Assembly: GCF_052068095.1 (NCBI RefSeq)
Contig: NZ_JBQHDG010000002.1
Span: forward strand, 186,001 to 250,000
Direction of reading: 5' to 3'
From: Phytohabitans sp052068095
GTDB lineage: Bacteria; Actinomycetota; Actinomycetes; Mycobacteriales; Micromonosporaceae
DNA length: 64,000 nt
Shown: positions 63,214 through 64,000 of the stretch, one piece after another
Layout: every line of letters begins with the position of its first letter
How positions within the stretch are numbered: the first letter of the stretch is position 1
The notes under the pieces: model-generated
What the model was told of the DNA's origin: nothing
The model's input: only the letters and a program-made list of their open reading frames with translations
Database searches by the model: none
Position numbers and translations under genes: made by a program

Positions 63214-64000
63214 CCGGCCAGGCCCCTGCGTCCACCCGGACGTGGGCGCGTACGCGCTGGGGCTGCTCGAGGCGGACGAACGCACCGCCTACGAACGGCA
63301 CCTCATCACGTGCGCCCACTGCCTGCGGACGCTGGAGGGCCTGGCGCCCATGATCGAGCTGCTCGGCCAGGTCGACGCGGCGACACTGCTCGCCGACACC
63401 GAACTCGGGCGGGTGCGCCGGACCCCGGCGCACCCGCCCGGCGCCGTCGTGGCCCTCTTTCCGCGGCAGCGGGAGCCGACGCACGACCGGATCCGCCGCC
63501 CGCACCTGCGCGCCTGGGACGAGCTCGACGACCGCTTCCGCGCGCCGGACCGGCTGGATGCCTCCTTTAGGGAAGCAGAGCAAAAGGCCGCGCACACACC
63601 ACCCGAGCCGGCCACCCGCCGGGCCCGCGGCGGCAAGGGCAAGAGCAAGGACAAGACCAACGGCGATCTGGTACGCCGCCTGGTGCTCGTCGCCGCCGTC
63701 CTGACCGTCGTGACGATGGTCAGCCTCGTGACGATCGCGGCCCGGTCGAGCGTGACCGACCCGTCCACCGTGGCCGAGCGCCCGCCGGAGGCGGCACCGC
63801 GGGCCACGGCCACCACCGCCGCTCCTCCCCCGCCACGCACCGTCGCGCCGCCGGCGACCGCGCCGAAGCCGCCCGCGCGGGAGCCCACTCGTCCGCCGAC
63901 CACTCCGCCCGCCGCGGGTACCAAGGAAGAGACGAAGGTCGCGCCCGACGCGACGAGGCCGGACGCGATCAAGGCCGGCCCCGGAGATGGCGCGGAGGGT
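63206..64000 (+). CDS. Zinc-finger anti-sigma factor, 3' end cut by the window edge
   Basis: Membrane anti-sigma factor partner of the ECF factor. N-terminal HPDVGAYALGLLEADERTAYERHLITCAHCLRTLEGLA carries the H-x3-C-x2-C zinc motif of ZAS proteins. A basic linker (RGGKGKSKDKTNG), one membrane helix (LVRRLVLVAAVLTVVTMVSLVTIAA) and a Pro/Thr-rich outside stalk follow. ATG 63206 lies within the sigma gene, so the two are coupled. The C-terminal outside domain runs beyond 64000. Confidence 0.92.
   Translation, partial: MPDRPGPCVHPDVGAYALGLLEADERTAYERHLITCAHCLRTLEGLAPMIELLGQVDAATLLADTELGRVRRTPAHPPGAVVALFPRQREPTHDRIRRPHLRAWDELDDRFRAPDRLDASFREAEQKAAHTPPEPATRRARGGKGKSKDKTNGDLVRRLVLVAAVLTVVTMVSLVTIAARSSVTDPSTVAERPPEAAPRATATTAAPPPPRTVAPPATAPKPPAREPTRPPTTPPAAGTKEETKVAPDATRPDAIKAGPGDGAEG

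Noticed and set aside
1..64000. tRNA or rRNA genes
   Set aside because: No cloverleaf-like sequence with the T-loop GTTCRA pattern and acceptor pairing, and no rRNA segments, were found by eye.

Overview
The window is a high-GC actinobacterial chromosome segment. Codons are strongly G/C-ending, GTG starts are frequent, and the M. tuberculosis-type blocks pgsA2-DUF881-sbp-DUF881-gcvH-garA-ftsR-BFN-merR and recB/M50/trmI are present. Large secreted polysaccharidases with CBM2 domains, many ECF factors and the repeat style suggest a filamentous actinomycete, most likely Micromonosporaceae (inference, not tested by search). Most of the window is ordinary chromosome. The accessory parts are a capsid-less phage-tail module, an orphan lanthipeptide precursor and many intergenic repeats.

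Layout. 1-8.6 kb: trmI (cut by the left edge; the proteasome genes usually lie beyond it), an M50 protease, a RecB-type nuclease, a two-component system, and a MacB/FtsX-type ABC exporter behind a leader rich in hairpins. 8.7-15.1 kb: peptide deformylase, PabB-like enzyme, DUF5999 protein, glycine dehydrogenase under a glycine riboswitch, aldo/keto reductase. 15.2-17.3 kb: a two-HTH regulator translationally coupled to two paralogous secreted proteins that both end in PNCATCV. 18.1-24.0 kb: the conserved MerR/BFN/FtsR/GarA/GcvH/DUF881/Sbp/PgsA block, all on the minus strand. 24.2-31.3 kb: mannanase, MetE-like enzyme with an orphan binding lipoprotein, MarR, pectate lyase, anchored CBM2 protein, and a small ORF with the features of a class III lanthipeptide precursor. 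31.6-36.0 kb: the OhrR/Ohr/oxidoreductase operon diverging from a cyclase/TPP-enzyme pair. 36.1-46.6 kb: DUF559-type protein, GGDEF-EAL protein, TetR, a membrane-anchored sigma factor, DsbA-like protein, PDZ-less HtrA, and a molybdenum oxidoreductase/flavin reductase/DUF6510 operon. 47.6-52.3 kb: membrane protein, beta-lactamase fold protein, and an SDR/APH/acyl-CoA dehydrogenase operon. 53.1-59.8 kb: the siphovirus-type tail operon (tail terminator, tube, G/GT chaperones with a -1 frameshift site, tape measure, Dit, fibre-like protein, Tal-like hub, terminal protein) with no capsid, portal, terminase, integrase or lysis gene. 60.0-64.0 kb: divergent TetR, two secreted proteins sharing one promoter element, and an ECF sigma/anti-sigma pair cut by the right edge.

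Cross-cutting signals. At least five families of intergenic hairpins or dispersed repeats sit at gene 3' ends and convergent junctions, concentrated in a 1-kb gene-free island at 46.6-47.6 kb. The 11-base palindrome TCCAC(A/T)GTGGA occurs six times, far more than base composition predicts. Several genes carry in-frame tandem repeats in interdomain linkers or duplications of their own 3' ends. Many genes start exactly 6 bases after a TANNNT box, which predicts leaderless transcripts. No tRNA, rRNA, CRISPR array or insertion-sequence transposase was found.
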